From assembly GCF_036010325.1 (NCBI RefSeq), contig NZ_CP108549.1:7502001-7566000 (forward strand): a stretch of 64,000 nt of DNA, written 5' to 3'. The notes beneath the pieces were generated by a model that was given only the letters and a program-made list of their open reading frames with translations, was not told the origin of the DNA and made no database searches. The position numbers and the translations under genes were made by a program. This DNA comes from Streptomyces sp. NBC_01210. GTDB lineage: Bacteria > Actinomycetota > Actinomycetes > Streptomycetales > Streptomycetaceae. Position 1 is the stretch's first letter; every line of letters begins with the position of its first letter. Positions 1-7,856 of this stretch are shown here, in pieces.

Positions 1-2
1 GC

Positions 3-1145
3 TACTCCACCCGGCAGATCGAGCGCCAGCTCCTCGCCGAGCTGGGCGCGGGCCCGCTCGCCCTGGCCCGCGCCCAGCGCGCCCAGACCGCCCGCCTCCT
101 CATCGAGACCACCGGCCTCCCCATGGCCGAGGTCGCCTTCGCGGCCGGTTTCTCCTCCATCCGCACCTTCAACGACACCGTCCGCGAGGTGTTCGCGCTG
201 GCCCCGAGCGAACTGCGCACCCGCGCCGCGCACAGCAGTTCCGCACCGCCGCAGACTCCCGGCGTGATCGCACTGCGCCTGCCGTACCGCGCGCCGCTCA
301 ACCCCAGCAACCTCTTCGGGCATCTCGCCGCGACCGGGGTCCCCGGCGTCGAGGAGTGGTGCGACGGCGCTTACCGCCGCACCCTGAGCCTCCCGTACGG
401 ACACGGCATCGTCGCCCTCACCCCGCGGCCCGACCACATCGCCTGCCGGCTCTCCCTCACCGACCCGCGCGATCTCACCATCGCGATCAGCCGCTGCCGC
501 TGGATGCTCGATCTCGATGCCGACCCGGTAGCCGTCGACGACCAGCTGCGTACGGACGAGTTGCTCGCACCGCTGGTCGACAAGGCCCCCGGCCGGCGGG
601 TGCCGCGGACTGTGGACGCCGCGGAGTTCGCGGTACGGGCGGTGCTCGGCCAGCAGGTCTCGACGGCCGCCGCCCGCACCCACGCCGGCCGACTGGTCAC
701 CGCGCACGGCCGGGCGATCGACGACCCCGAGGGCGGCCTCACCCATCTCTTCCCGTCCTCCGAGGCGCTGGCCGCGCTGGACCCGGAAACCCTGGCGCTG
801 CCGCGCAGCCGCCGCATCACGCTGACGACCCTGGTCGGCGCGCTCGCCGGCGGCTCGCTGCGGCTCGGCCTGGACAGCGACTGGGAGCAGGCGCGCGCCC
901 AGCTGACCGCGCTGCCCGGATTCGGCCCCTGGACGGTCGAGGTGATCGCGATGCGGGCCCTCGGCGACCCCGACGCCTTCCTGCCCGGCGACCTCGGGAT
1001 GCGGCGCGCCGCTGCCGAACTCGGTCTGCCCTCGACCCCGGCCGCGCTCACCGGGCGCGCCGCGGCCTGGCGACCCTGGCGGGCATACGCCGTCCAGTAC
1101 CTCTGGGCCACCGACGATCACGCCATCAACCGCCTCCCCGCGTAA
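3..1145 (+). CDS. alkA: Ada-like/AlkA DNA-3-methyladenine glycosylase (5' truncated by window)
   Basis: The reading frame is open from the window edge, so the true start lies outside. The first visible residues (to about residue 70) form an AraC-type helix-turn-helix like that of Ada regulators (ending AGFSSIRTFNDTVREVF). An AlkA N-terminal fold follows, then a HhH-GPD glycosylase domain with ALPGFGPWTVEVIAMRAL and the catalytic Asp in LPGDLG. Such fusions sense methylated DNA and excise alkylated bases. The ogt gene begins 12 bp downstream on the same strand, which fits an adaptive-response operon. Whether the missing N-terminus carries the Ada zinc/methyl-acceptor cysteine domain cannot be seen here. 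Confidence 0.9.
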   Translation, partial: YSTRQIERQLLAELGAGPLALARAQRAQTARLLIETTGLPMAEVAFAAGFSSIRTFNDTVREVFALAPSELRTRAAHSSSAPPQTPGVIALRLPYRAPLNPSNLFGHLAATGVPGVEEWCDGAYRRTLSLPYGHGIVALTPRPDHIACRLSLTDPRDLTIAISRCRWMLDLDADPVAVDDQLRTDELLAPLVDKAPGRRVPRTVDAAEFAVRAVLGQQVSTAAARTHAGRLVTAHGRAIDDPEGGLTHLFPSSEALAALDPETLALPRSRRITLTTLVGALAGGSLRLGLDSDWEQARAQLTALPGFGPWTVEVIAMRALGDPDAFLPGDLGMRRAAAELGLPSTPAALTGRAAAWRPWRAYAVQYLWATDDHAINRLPA

Positions 1146-1157
1146 GGAAGTTCACCC

Positions 1158-1652
1158 ATGACCAGGCAGCACACGGTCGTCGACAGCCCCTACGGCCCGC
1201 TGACCCTCGTGGCCACCGACGGGGTGCTGAGTGGCCTCTACATGGTCCAGCAGCGCCACCGCCCGGACGAGGAGACGTTCGGTGAACCCGACGCCGCCCC
1301 GTTCGGCGGGACGATCCGGCAGCTCGATGCGTACTTCGCCCGCGAGCTGACGGAGTTCGACCTGCCGATGCGGCTGGACGGTACGCCCTTCCAGCGAGCC
1401 GTCTGGGACCAGTTGCGGCAGATCCCGTACGGCGAGACACGTACGTACGGCGAGCTGGCGGAGTCGCTCGGCAATCCCGCCGCATCCCGCGCGGTGGGAC
1501 TGGCCAACGGCAGGAACCCGATCGGGATCATCGTGCCGTGCCACCGGGTCATCGGCTCGAAGGGCAGCCTGGTCGGCTACGGCGGCGGGCTCGACCGCAA
1601 GCAGCGTCTGCTGGCGTTCGAATCCGGCACGCCGGACGACGCACTGTTCTGA
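1158..1652 (+). CDS. ogt: methylated-DNA--protein-cysteine methyltransferase
   Basis: A 164-residue suicide methyltransferase that removes O6-alkyl groups from guanine by moving them to its own cysteine. The active-site motif PCHRV is at residues 127-131 with acceptor Cys128, followed by the conserved GSLVGYGGGLDRKQRLL segment. Length is normal for a single-domain Ogt. It starts 12 bp after the glycosylase gene, so the two are probably cotranscribed as direct-reversal and base-excision arms of alkylation repair. Confidence 0.95.
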   Translation: MTRQHTVVDSPYGPLTLVATDGVLSGLYMVQQRHRPDEETFGEPDAAPFGGTIRQLDAYFARELTEFDLPMRLDGTPFQRAVWDQLRQIPYGETRTYGELAESLGNPAASRAVGLANGRNPIGIIVPCHRVIGSKGSLVGYGGGLDRKQRLLAFESGTPDDALF

Positions 1653-1700
1653 GAAGACTCGCTGTGCCAAGAACCGGGGATCCGCCCCGGGCCCCACGCC

Positions 1701-2438
1701 TCAATCGCCGGCGGGGCTCGGAATCAGCCGCTTCAGCAGTGCCGGGAGCGCCTCGCCGATCGGCTCGCGCACGATCTCGTCCGCCAGTTCGTCGTACGGC
1801 GTCGGCTCCGCATTGACGATGACGAGCCGCGCGCCGTGCTCCGCCGCGATGCCCGCCAGCGAGGCGGCGGGCTGCACCTGCAGGCTCGTACCGACCGCGA
1901 TGAAGACCTCGCAGGCCTTCGCGATCGCCATCGCCTCGGCCAGCACCGTCGGGTCGAGCCGCTGCCCGAACATCACCGTCGCGGACTTCAGGATCCCCCC
2001 GCATGCCAGGCATGGCGGGTCCTCCTCGCCCGCCTCGACCCGTACCAACGCGTCCTCCATCGAGGTGCGGACATGGCAGCGCGTACAGACCACCGTCCGT
2101 GCCGTGCCGTGCAGTTCGAGCACCTTGCGGTCGGGCATACCGGCCAGCTGGTGCAGTCCGTCGACGTTCTGGGTGATCACCCGCACGGCGAACCCGGACT
2201 GCCGGTCCAGCTCGGCGACGGCACGGTGCGCGGGGTTCGGCTCGGCGCGCCAGGTCGTGCTGTCGCGCCGCATCAGCCAGGAGCGGTGGCGGATCTCCGG
2301 ATCGGCCATGTAGTAGTCGTACGTGACGAGCTTCTCGGCCTCCGGATCGCGCCGCCACAGGCCGTTGGGCCCGCGGTAGTCGGGGATGCCGGAGTCCGTG
2401 GAGATGCCGGCGCCGCTGAGGATTGCGACGAGAGTCAT
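1701..2438 (-). CDS. cobB: SIR2-family NAD-dependent protein deacylase
   Basis: A 245-residue sirtuin. GAGIS (9-13) and TQNVDGLH (89-96) form the NAD site, His110 is the catalytic base, and Cys118/Cys121/Cys143/Cys146 form the zinc site. It removes acyl groups from lysines and releases nicotinamide and O-acyl-ADP-ribose. All catalytic residues are present, so it looks like an ordinary cytosolic deacylase, not a SIR2-type antiphage NADase. It lies 79 bp after the NUDIX gene on the same strand. Its last codons and stop lie inside a half-copy of the dispersed GCCGGCGATTGAGG repeat. Confidence 0.93.
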   Translation of the reverse strand: MTLVAILSGAGISTDSGIPDYRGPNGLWRRDPEAEKLVTYDYYMADPEIRHRSWLMRRDSTTWRAEPNPAHRAVAELDRQSGFAVRVITQNVDGLHQLAGMPDRKVLELHGTARTVVCTRCHVRTSMEDALVRVEAGEEDPPCLACGGILKSATVMFGQRLDPTVLAEAMAIAKACEVFIAVGTSLQVQPAASLAGIAAEHGARLVIVNAEPTPYDELADEIVREPIGEALPALLKRLIPSPAGD

Positions 2439-2517
2439 GCGGCGAGCCTACGCAGCGGTCCCCCGAGGCGGCGAGCCGATTTGGCCCGCCCCCGGACCGG
2501 CCCGACGGTCCGCGCAG

Positions 2518-3009
2518 TCAGGCGGGCGGCTGCCCGTTCTCCAGCTCCACCGTCCCGCTGCCCCTCTCCAGCGCGTCGAGAGCGGCCAGCACACGATGCC
2601 CCAGCTCCCCCAGCAGGTGCTCGCCGATCTCGTCACGGGACACCAGCCGCCAGGAAATCAGCTCCTCCTCCTGCAGCCGGATCGCCGCGAACTGCGCCTC
2701 GGTCAGCACCCCGCCGTCGTACACATACGCGGCGATGGGTGGCCGCGACTCGCCAGGCACCCAGTCGACCGCGAGCAGCGCGCCCGGCTCCACATCGAGC
2801 CCGATCTCTTCGAGCGTCTCCCGCCGCGCCGCCTGCCGGGGGGTCTCGCCCCGGTCCGACTCGATGGTCCCGCCCGGCAGCGCCCAGCCGTCACGGTAGT
2901 TGGGCTCGACGATCAGTACTCGCCCCCGACCGTCACGGATGAGCGCGGCGGCGCCGGCGAGGATGCGGGGCAGGGAGGCGATGTACGTGGCGTAGTCAGG
3001 AGTAGTCAC
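2518..3009 (-). CDS. NUDIX hydrolase
   Basis: A 163-residue protein starting with GTG. The NUDIX box is recognisable: GG at 46-47, Glu55, then RETLEEIGL at 63-71. The loop between Gly47 and Glu55 is two residues longer than the canonical G-x5-E. These enzymes hydrolyse nucleoside diphosphates linked to another moiety (ADP-ribose, NADH, dNTPs, capped RNAs); the substrate cannot be read from sequence. The start lies 27 bp after the end of the vWA/pseudokinase gene on the same strand, so read-through from that operon is possible. Confidence 0.88.
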   Translation of the reverse strand: MTTPDYATYIASLPRILAGAAALIRDGRGRVLIVEPNYRDGWALPGGTIESDRGETPRQAARRETLEEIGLDVEPGALLAVDWVPGESRPPIAAYVYDGGVLTEAQFAAIRLQEEELISWRLVSRDEIGEHLLGELGHRVLAALDALERGSGTVELENGQPPA

Positions 3010-3036
3010 TCGGGGAAGCGTAATGGGATGCAGGGC

Positions 3037-6000
3037 TCAGCCCTTGGGACGAGGAGGGCGTTGGCCGGAGGGTGGGCTGCCGAGCTGGGTACGGACCCGG
3101 TCGGCATCGCGCTGAGCGGCTTGGGTGTCGGGGTCATCGGCTCCGAGGACTCGCGCGCGGGACCTGGCCACGGTGTTGTACATCTCCAGGGCGCTGATCC
3201 GCTCGCCCATGCGGAGCAGGAAGTGGGCCATCTCGTGGCGGGTCGCCAGAGCGTCGGGGTGCTCGGCGCCGAGCACCCCGATCCGGGCGGTGAGGACCTG
3301 GCCGGCCAGGTCGTATGCCTCCCGGTGCCGACCGAGCGCGCTCAGGGTGAACGCCACGTTGTGCTGACAGTGCAAGGTGTCGGGGTGCCGGGCCCCTTGT
3401 ACCTGCATCCGCCGCGCCAGCACCTCGTTGTAGAGCGACAGTGCTTCCCGGTGCCGACCCAGCAGACCGAGGGTGCAGGCACCCTGCTGGCGCGCGTCCA
3501 GAGTGTCGGGGTGGTACGGGCCGGAGGCCGCCGACCTGCCCCGCTCGACGCTCTGGAACTGGGCCAGCGCCTCCCTGAACCGGTCGAGCCCGAGCAGCGC
3601 GAAGCCCACTTCGTACTGTGACATGAGCGTGGCCGGATGGCCGGGGCCCAGGAGCGCCAGCCGCGCGGAGGCGACACTGCTGAGCACCGCATGCGCTTCC
3701 GCCCACTCGCGCCGCCGCAGCTGGTGAACCCCACGGTCGTGCTCGGCGTCGAGTTCGGCTGCCTGCTCCTCGGCGGACAGCGGCCTGGGGCGGAACGGGA
3801 CGGGCTGGGACACGCCGTCGTGGAAGAGGCCGTGCCCTCGGGGGCCGGTGAGCTCGATGTGGCAGGTGAAGGCACTGTCGATCTCGGGGACGCGGTCGGG
3901 CTCGTCCGCGACAAGGACGTGAATGCCCTGGTCCCGAACCATCGTGAGTGCCTCCGCGATGTCCATCACCGGGTCGGAAAAGCGGATGCTGTTGTAGTCG
4001 TCCGCAACGATGACGAGCCGAGGAAGAGGCAGTGACCAGCTGCGCTCGTCCAGCTCGTCCCGCAGCAGGTCATGCAGTTCGCCGATGGAGTCCGGCCGTG
4101 CCGTGAGGTCCTGAGCCCACTTCACCTGCGGCAGTTCGGCAAGCGCGGAGAGGTGCTCGGAATCGCCGTGCCAGGCGCAGAGGAAGGATACGGACTCCGC
4201 CGGGTTCGCCTCCGCCAGGCCGCGGACGATGGTGGCGAGCGTCCGGTGTCGCTCATGGACGTCCGGACCGGTCAGCCACGCGTACGGTCCCTCGCCGCCG
4301 TACTCCGGTTCGTTGAGGTCGAGCAGCACCGCCTGACCGTCTTCACCCAGGCCGAGCTGCGTGGCCCGGAGGGGAGCGACTGGCTGTTCATGGGCTCTGG
4401 CGTTGAAGGCCTGCAGCAGTTCGTCCGCGGTTGGCCGGTCCGCGGGATCGGGCGTGACGCAGCGCCGCAGCAGTGCGCGGACGCCGTCCCGGCCGGGGTG
4501 GGAGGAGCGCGGTTCCGCGGCCGGATCGTAGTCCATGTCGCCGCGGGCGACCGCCAGCAGAATCCTCCCCAGGGCGTACGCATCAGAGGCTTCGGTGGGC
4601 GTGGCCAAGGGGTCGCGGAGCTCCGGTGCGCGGAAGTCGGCCTGATGGCGCAGGATCGACCGGTGTGGGCTGTGCACACCGTCGAGGGACGCGGCCATCC
4701 ACCCGATGATCTCGATCTCCTGTCCCACGGCGATGATGTATTCGGGGATCAGGGAACCGTGGATGACGCCCTTGCGGTGGGCCCGTGCGATTCCGTTCGT
4801 GAGCTGCCTCCCGAGGGACACGAACTCCCTGCCCGACAGAGCCCCTCGCTGCTCGACCACGAAGCCCAGATTGGGTGCGGGACCCGAGGCGCGCTTGTCC
4901 TGGGCCAATGCAGTGGCGATCCAGGCGGGTGTGGATGTGGCGTCATGGCCGAGCAGCAGTGGTGCGTACACGCTGTCCATCCGCGACAGCGCCTCAGCCT
5001 CTGTCGTGACCAACGCGGCGGCCTGGTCGTGAGTCAGCTCGGGGATGCGGACCACCGCGGTCCCCGGCTGCTGCGGAGACCGGCCCAGATACAGCGCCAA
5101 CTGCCGTTGGCCGTAGAGGTACCGCGCGAACAGCCGGAAAGGGCCCGCCATTCGAGGCTCACTGCTCTTCAGCGACCGCCAGTCGGAGTCCGGCGCGTCG
5201 ACGAACGACGGCAGCGGAACCGCGGGCGGCTGCGCCGCAGCCCGCGGAACCCCCAGCCGCCGCAGCAGCCGCTCGTCCATCCATCCGAAGGGGCGCCCGT
5301 CCGCGGGCAGCCGGTCCGTCCCCGAGGGATGCGGCAGCCAGGCGGGGAAGTCCGCCGAGCGGTCCGCGAGTTCGGCGAGGCGGGCGGTGACCGCGCGGGT
5401 CGTCCGTACGAGATCGCCTGCCGGGAGCGTGTCGAGCAGCATGCGCCTGGTGTCCTCCGCGAAGTCGAAGCCCCGGTGCTGCGGCAGCAGATCGTCCCCC
5501 TCCGTACGGCGCATCAGCCCGCCCAGGAACACCTCCGCGAGATGCCCCGTGTCGACCTCGGGGCCCAGCGCGGCCTGCACCAGTCGCATGGCCGGTACCG
5601 AGACCGGGGCGACCGCCGCGAGATGGGCCGCGAGACGGTACGCCTGCGGCGATGCCGCGTTGCGGAACCGCAGCAGACCGTCCCCGCCGGGCGCGCGCGT
5701 CGCCGCGTACGGGCGGGCCGGCGTCCGGGACGCGAGCAGCGGAAGGACTGCCGATGTGCCCGGCGAACCGACCAACCGGGCCCAGACGCCCAGTGATTCG
5801 GGGGTCGGCGCGAGCACAGGCACCGGAACCCCGTCGTACGGGGCGAGTTCGGGCGGCAGGACCGGGTCAGCGACCTGCCAGGTGTGGTTGGGTGCGCCAC
5901 GCCTTCGGGTGGTGACCTCCCATGCCTCGGCGCGGATGCCGGAGCCCTCCCACAGCCGCTCGGGCAGCGCGTGCAGCACGGCTGTGGGACCGACTCGCGC

Positions 6001-6834
6001 CGCGCGTTCCAGCGCGGCGTGCATCCGTCCGTCCCGCCAGGCCACGCCCACGCCGTCGCTGATGGCCAGCAGCAGTGTGTGGCCCGCCGGGTCCGTGACG
6101 GCGGACGCGGGCAGCGGGGCGCTGTCCTGCTCGTACGGACGCCGGCCCAGCAGGGGAGCGGAGGTGCCCCGGCTGTCCAGCCCGTACACCCGTACGTCGC
6201 GGAAGGCACCGCTGCGCTCCATCAGCAGCCGTGTCTCGGTCGCGAGACGCTGCCACAGCAGCATCGAAACCCCGTCGTCGACGAGGAGCACCAGATCCAG
6301 CCAGCGGGCGCGGCCCGGGCGCATGACCGCGTCGGGCAGCCCGGTCTCGGCCATCGCCGTCACAGTGGCGGGCTCGTCCAGCTCCCACTCGCGGCGGTCT
6401 GGGCGGAGCTGCTTGAGCGGGCGCAGCGCACGGCCCAGGCGCAGCTCCACGGAGCCCAGCGCCTTCTCCTCGGGGGCGCGTACGGGGACGGCGGGCCGGT
6501 CACGCCGCGGGCGCAGCCGTCCGGCAGGCGCGGCATGAACATCGGAGCCGTGGAACTCGCCGGGCCGCGCCGCCCAAGGAGGCCGACTGTCCGTCTCTGT
6601 GCGCATGCCGCTCCGCGCTTCCTCCAGCATGGGCGGGCGGTAGCCGGCGAGCGGGTCCTCGCCGGGAGAAGCCTCCTGCCGCGACGGCGGGGCCTCGGCG
6701 ACCGCGCCCGCCTCGGCCAGTACCGACGACGCTCCCGCCGGCAGCCGTCCGGCCAGCCACAGCGCATCCAGCAGCTCTTCGTGGGACAGTTCCGCCCCGC
6801 CGTCCGCCAGGATCCGTCGCAGCTCGCTCCACAC
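3037..6834 (-). CDS. SAV_2336-type vWA / pseudokinase / EccC-like / TPR scaffold protein
   Basis: The start is taken as GTG at 6834, 5 bp after the ATPase stop, giving 1265 residues; a longer frame upstream overlaps the ATPase gene. Residues 178-365 are the SAV_2336 domain, a vWA-like fold with DDGVS in place of the DxSxS metal site. Residues about 566-812 have a protein-kinase fold that is degenerate: Arg596 where the ATP lysine should be, HGSLIPEY at 692-699 instead of HRDLKPxN, and no DFG, although APEL (736-739) and DRPT (799-802) remain. Residues about 822-1010 resemble an FtsK/EccC ATPase lacking GK[ST] (TGPDVHERHRTL at 855-866) but keeping a Walker-B-like LVIVADD (940-946). Residues 1029-1245 are kinesin-light-chain-type TPRs. 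Last gene of the ternary-system operon; probably a binding or regulatory scaffold. Domain calls are by eye. Confidence 0.85.
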   Translation of the reverse strand: MWSELRRILADGGAELSHEELLDALWLAGRLPAGASSVLAEAGAVAEAPPSRQEASPGEDPLAGYRPPMLEEARSGMRTETDSRPPWAARPGEFHGSDVHAAPAGRLRPRRDRPAVPVRAPEEKALGSVELRLGRALRPLKQLRPDRREWELDEPATVTAMAETGLPDAVMRPGRARWLDLVLLVDDGVSMLLWQRLATETRLLMERSGAFRDVRVYGLDSRGTSAPLLGRRPYEQDSAPLPASAVTDPAGHTLLLAISDGVGVAWRDGRMHAALERAARVGPTAVLHALPERLWEGSGIRAEAWEVTTRRRGAPNHTWQVADPVLPPELAPYDGVPVPVLAPTPESLGVWARLVGSPGTSAVLPLLASRTPARPYAATRAPGGDGLLRFRNAASPQAYRLAAHLAAVAPVSVPAMRLVQAALGPEVDTGHLAEVFLGGLMRRTEGDDLLPQHRGFDFAEDTRRMLLDTLPAGDLVRTTRAVTARLAELADRSADFPAWLPHPSGTDRLPADGRPFGWMDERLLRRLGVPRAAAQPPAVPLPSFVDAPDSDWRSLKSSEPRMAGPFRLFARYLYGQRQLALYLGRSPQQPGTAVVRIPELTHDQAAALVTTEAEALSRMDSVYAPLLLGHDATSTPAWIATALAQDKRASGPAPNLGFVVEQRGALSGREFVSLGRQLTNGIARAHRKGVIHGSLIPEYIIAVGQEIEIIGWMAASLDGVHSPHRSILRHQADFRAPELRDPLATPTEASDAYALGRILLAVARGDMDYDPAAEPRSSHPGRDGVRALLRRCVTPDPADRPTADELLQAFNARAHEQPVAPLRATQLGLGEDGQAVLLDLNEPEYGGEGPYAWLTGPDVHERHRTLATIVRGLAEANPAESVSFLCAWHGDSEHLSALAELPQVKWAQDLTARPDSIGELHDLLRDELDERSWSLPLPRLVIVADDYNSIRFSDPVMDIAEALTMVRDQGIHVLVADEPDRVPEIDSAFTCHIELTGPRGHGLFHDGVSQPVPFRPRPLSAEEQAAELDAEHDRGVHQLRRREWAEAHAVLSSVASARLALLGPGHPATLMSQYEVGFALLGLDRFREALAQFQSVERGRSAASGPYHPDTLDARQQGACTLGLLGRHREALSLYNEVLARRMQVQGARHPDTLHCQHNVAFTLSALGRHREAYDLAGQVLTARIGVLGAEHPDALATRHEMAHFLLRMGERISALEMYNTVARSRARVLGADDPDTQAAQRDADRVRTQLGSPPSGQRPPRPKG

Positions 6835-6839
6835 CGGCG

Positions 6840-7856
6840 CTAGACCGTCCCGCCGAGCCGGTGCAGTACGGCGTCGAGCAGCCCGTCGGCGTCCAGGTCC
6901 ACCCCGCCCTTGCGCAGGAACACCGCGTTCAGCAGCTGGTCGGTGGCGAGTTCGCCGCGGGCCCGCCGCGCGAGGAAGGCGTGCAGCAGCTCGTCGTTGC
7001 CGTCCAGATCCGCCGGACCCAGATGGGCGCGGACGATGGCGAGCAGCCTGTCCTCGTCGGGCTCCGGCAGAGCGAGCCGTACACAGCGGCGCAGAAAGGC
7101 GGGCGGGAAGTCGCGTTCGCCGTTGCTGGTGATGACCACGACGGGGAATTCCGAGCAACGCACCCGGCCCCTGGTCACCTCGGTCCAGGTGTCGGGGTCG
7201 GCCGTCAGCACCCGGACCGAGGCTTGGTCCTCGGGCAGCCGGGCCAGCTCGGGGATCTCGAACTCGCCCTCCTCGAAGACGTTCAGCAGATCGTTGGGGA
7301 GATCGACGTCCCCCTTGTCGAGCTCGTCGACGAGCAGTACGCGCGGGCGTGCGCCGGGCACCAGCGCCGTACCGAGCGGCCCGAGTTGTACGTACGAGCC
7401 GATGCCGAGATCGTCGGCTCGTACGTACGAGCCGATGCCGAGATCGTCGGAGACCTCGCTCGGTTCACGCCGGAGGTTCGACTCACGGAGCCGGCCGATC
7501 GCGTCGTAGCGGTAGAGCGCGTCCTGCAGGGTGGCCCGGCTGTTGACCGGCCAGTGCAGCACCCGGCCGAGCCGCAGCTCGTGCGCGATGGCGTGCCCCA
7601 GGGACGACTTGCCGGTGCCGGGCTGGCCGGTCACCAGCAGGGGGCGGCGCAGATGCAGCGCGGCGCTGACGACATCGGCCTCGGCGGGCCCGATCAGATA
7701 CGGCAGCGGGGGCCGCGGACCCCCTGTCGCCGCGGACGGGGGGTCGAAGCGGCGCCACGGAGGGGCCTCGGGCAAGTCGACCGTACGGGCCTGTCCGTCG
7801 CCGCGGAACAGCCTCCAGTCGCCGTTGCCCTGGTTGTTGTCCTGGGCGGGGTTCAT
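6840..7856 (-). CDS. MoxR-type AAA+ ATPase of vWA-MoxR-VMAP system
   Basis: A 338-residue single AAA+ module. Walker A is GQPGTGKS (77-84), Walker B is VLLVDELDK (173-181), sensor-1 lies in VVITSNGERDF (240-250) and Arg256/Arg257 are arginine-finger candidates, so it should hydrolyse ATP. MoxR ATPases remodel or load partner proteins together with vWA partners, matching the next gene. Its ATG overlaps the stop of the trypsin-VMAP gene as ATGA, implying coupled translation. Residues 137-147 (DDLGIGSYVRA) are repeated at 148-158 (DDLGIGSYVQL), an in-frame 33-bp tandem duplication just before Walker B. Related proteins, as I recall them, have one copy. Confidence 0.92.
   Translation of the reverse strand: MNPAQDNNQGNGDWRLFRGDGQARTVDLPEAPPWRRFDPPSAATGGPRPPLPYLIGPAEADVVSAALHLRRPLLVTGQPGTGKSSLGHAIAHELRLGRVLHWPVNSRATLQDALYRYDAIGRLRESNLRREPSEVSDDLGIGSYVRADDLGIGSYVQLGPLGTALVPGARPRVLLVDELDKGDVDLPNDLLNVFEEGEFEIPELARLPEDQASVRVLTADPDTWTEVTRGRVRCSEFPVVVITSNGERDFPPAFLRRCVRLALPEPDEDRLLAIVRAHLGPADLDGNDELLHAFLARRARGELATDQLLNAVFLRKGGVDLDADGLLDAVLHRLGGTV
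7388..7450. repeat. 33-bp in-frame tandem duplication inside the MoxR gene
   Basis: Thirty identical bases at 7388-7417 recur at 7421-7450, a period of 33 bp (11 codons). The repeat encodes DDLGIGSYV twice in the ATPase. Perfect identity over the 30 bases suggests a recent slippage or duplication event, or an assembly artefact. Confidence 0.9.

Noticed and set aside
371..1111. Long minus-strand frame opposite the AlkA gene
   Set aside because: It is the antisense shadow of a clear glycosylase gene; it has no ribosome-binding site and no domain.
1701..2438. Sirtuin as a SIR2-type antiphage NADase
   Set aside because: It has the complete zinc cysteines and catalytic His of ordinary protein deacylases and no fused effector or sensor domain.
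4072..5796. 574-residue plus-strand frame opposite the giant scaffold gene
   Set aside because: The minus-strand protein has clear vWA, kinase-like and TPR text; the plus frame is an antisense artefact of high GC.
6835..7158. Extended N-terminus of the scaffold protein (108 extra residues)
   Set aside because: This part overlaps the MoxR ATPase gene and is Arg/Pro/Gly-rich shadow sequence; GTG 6834 gives normal 5-bp spacing.
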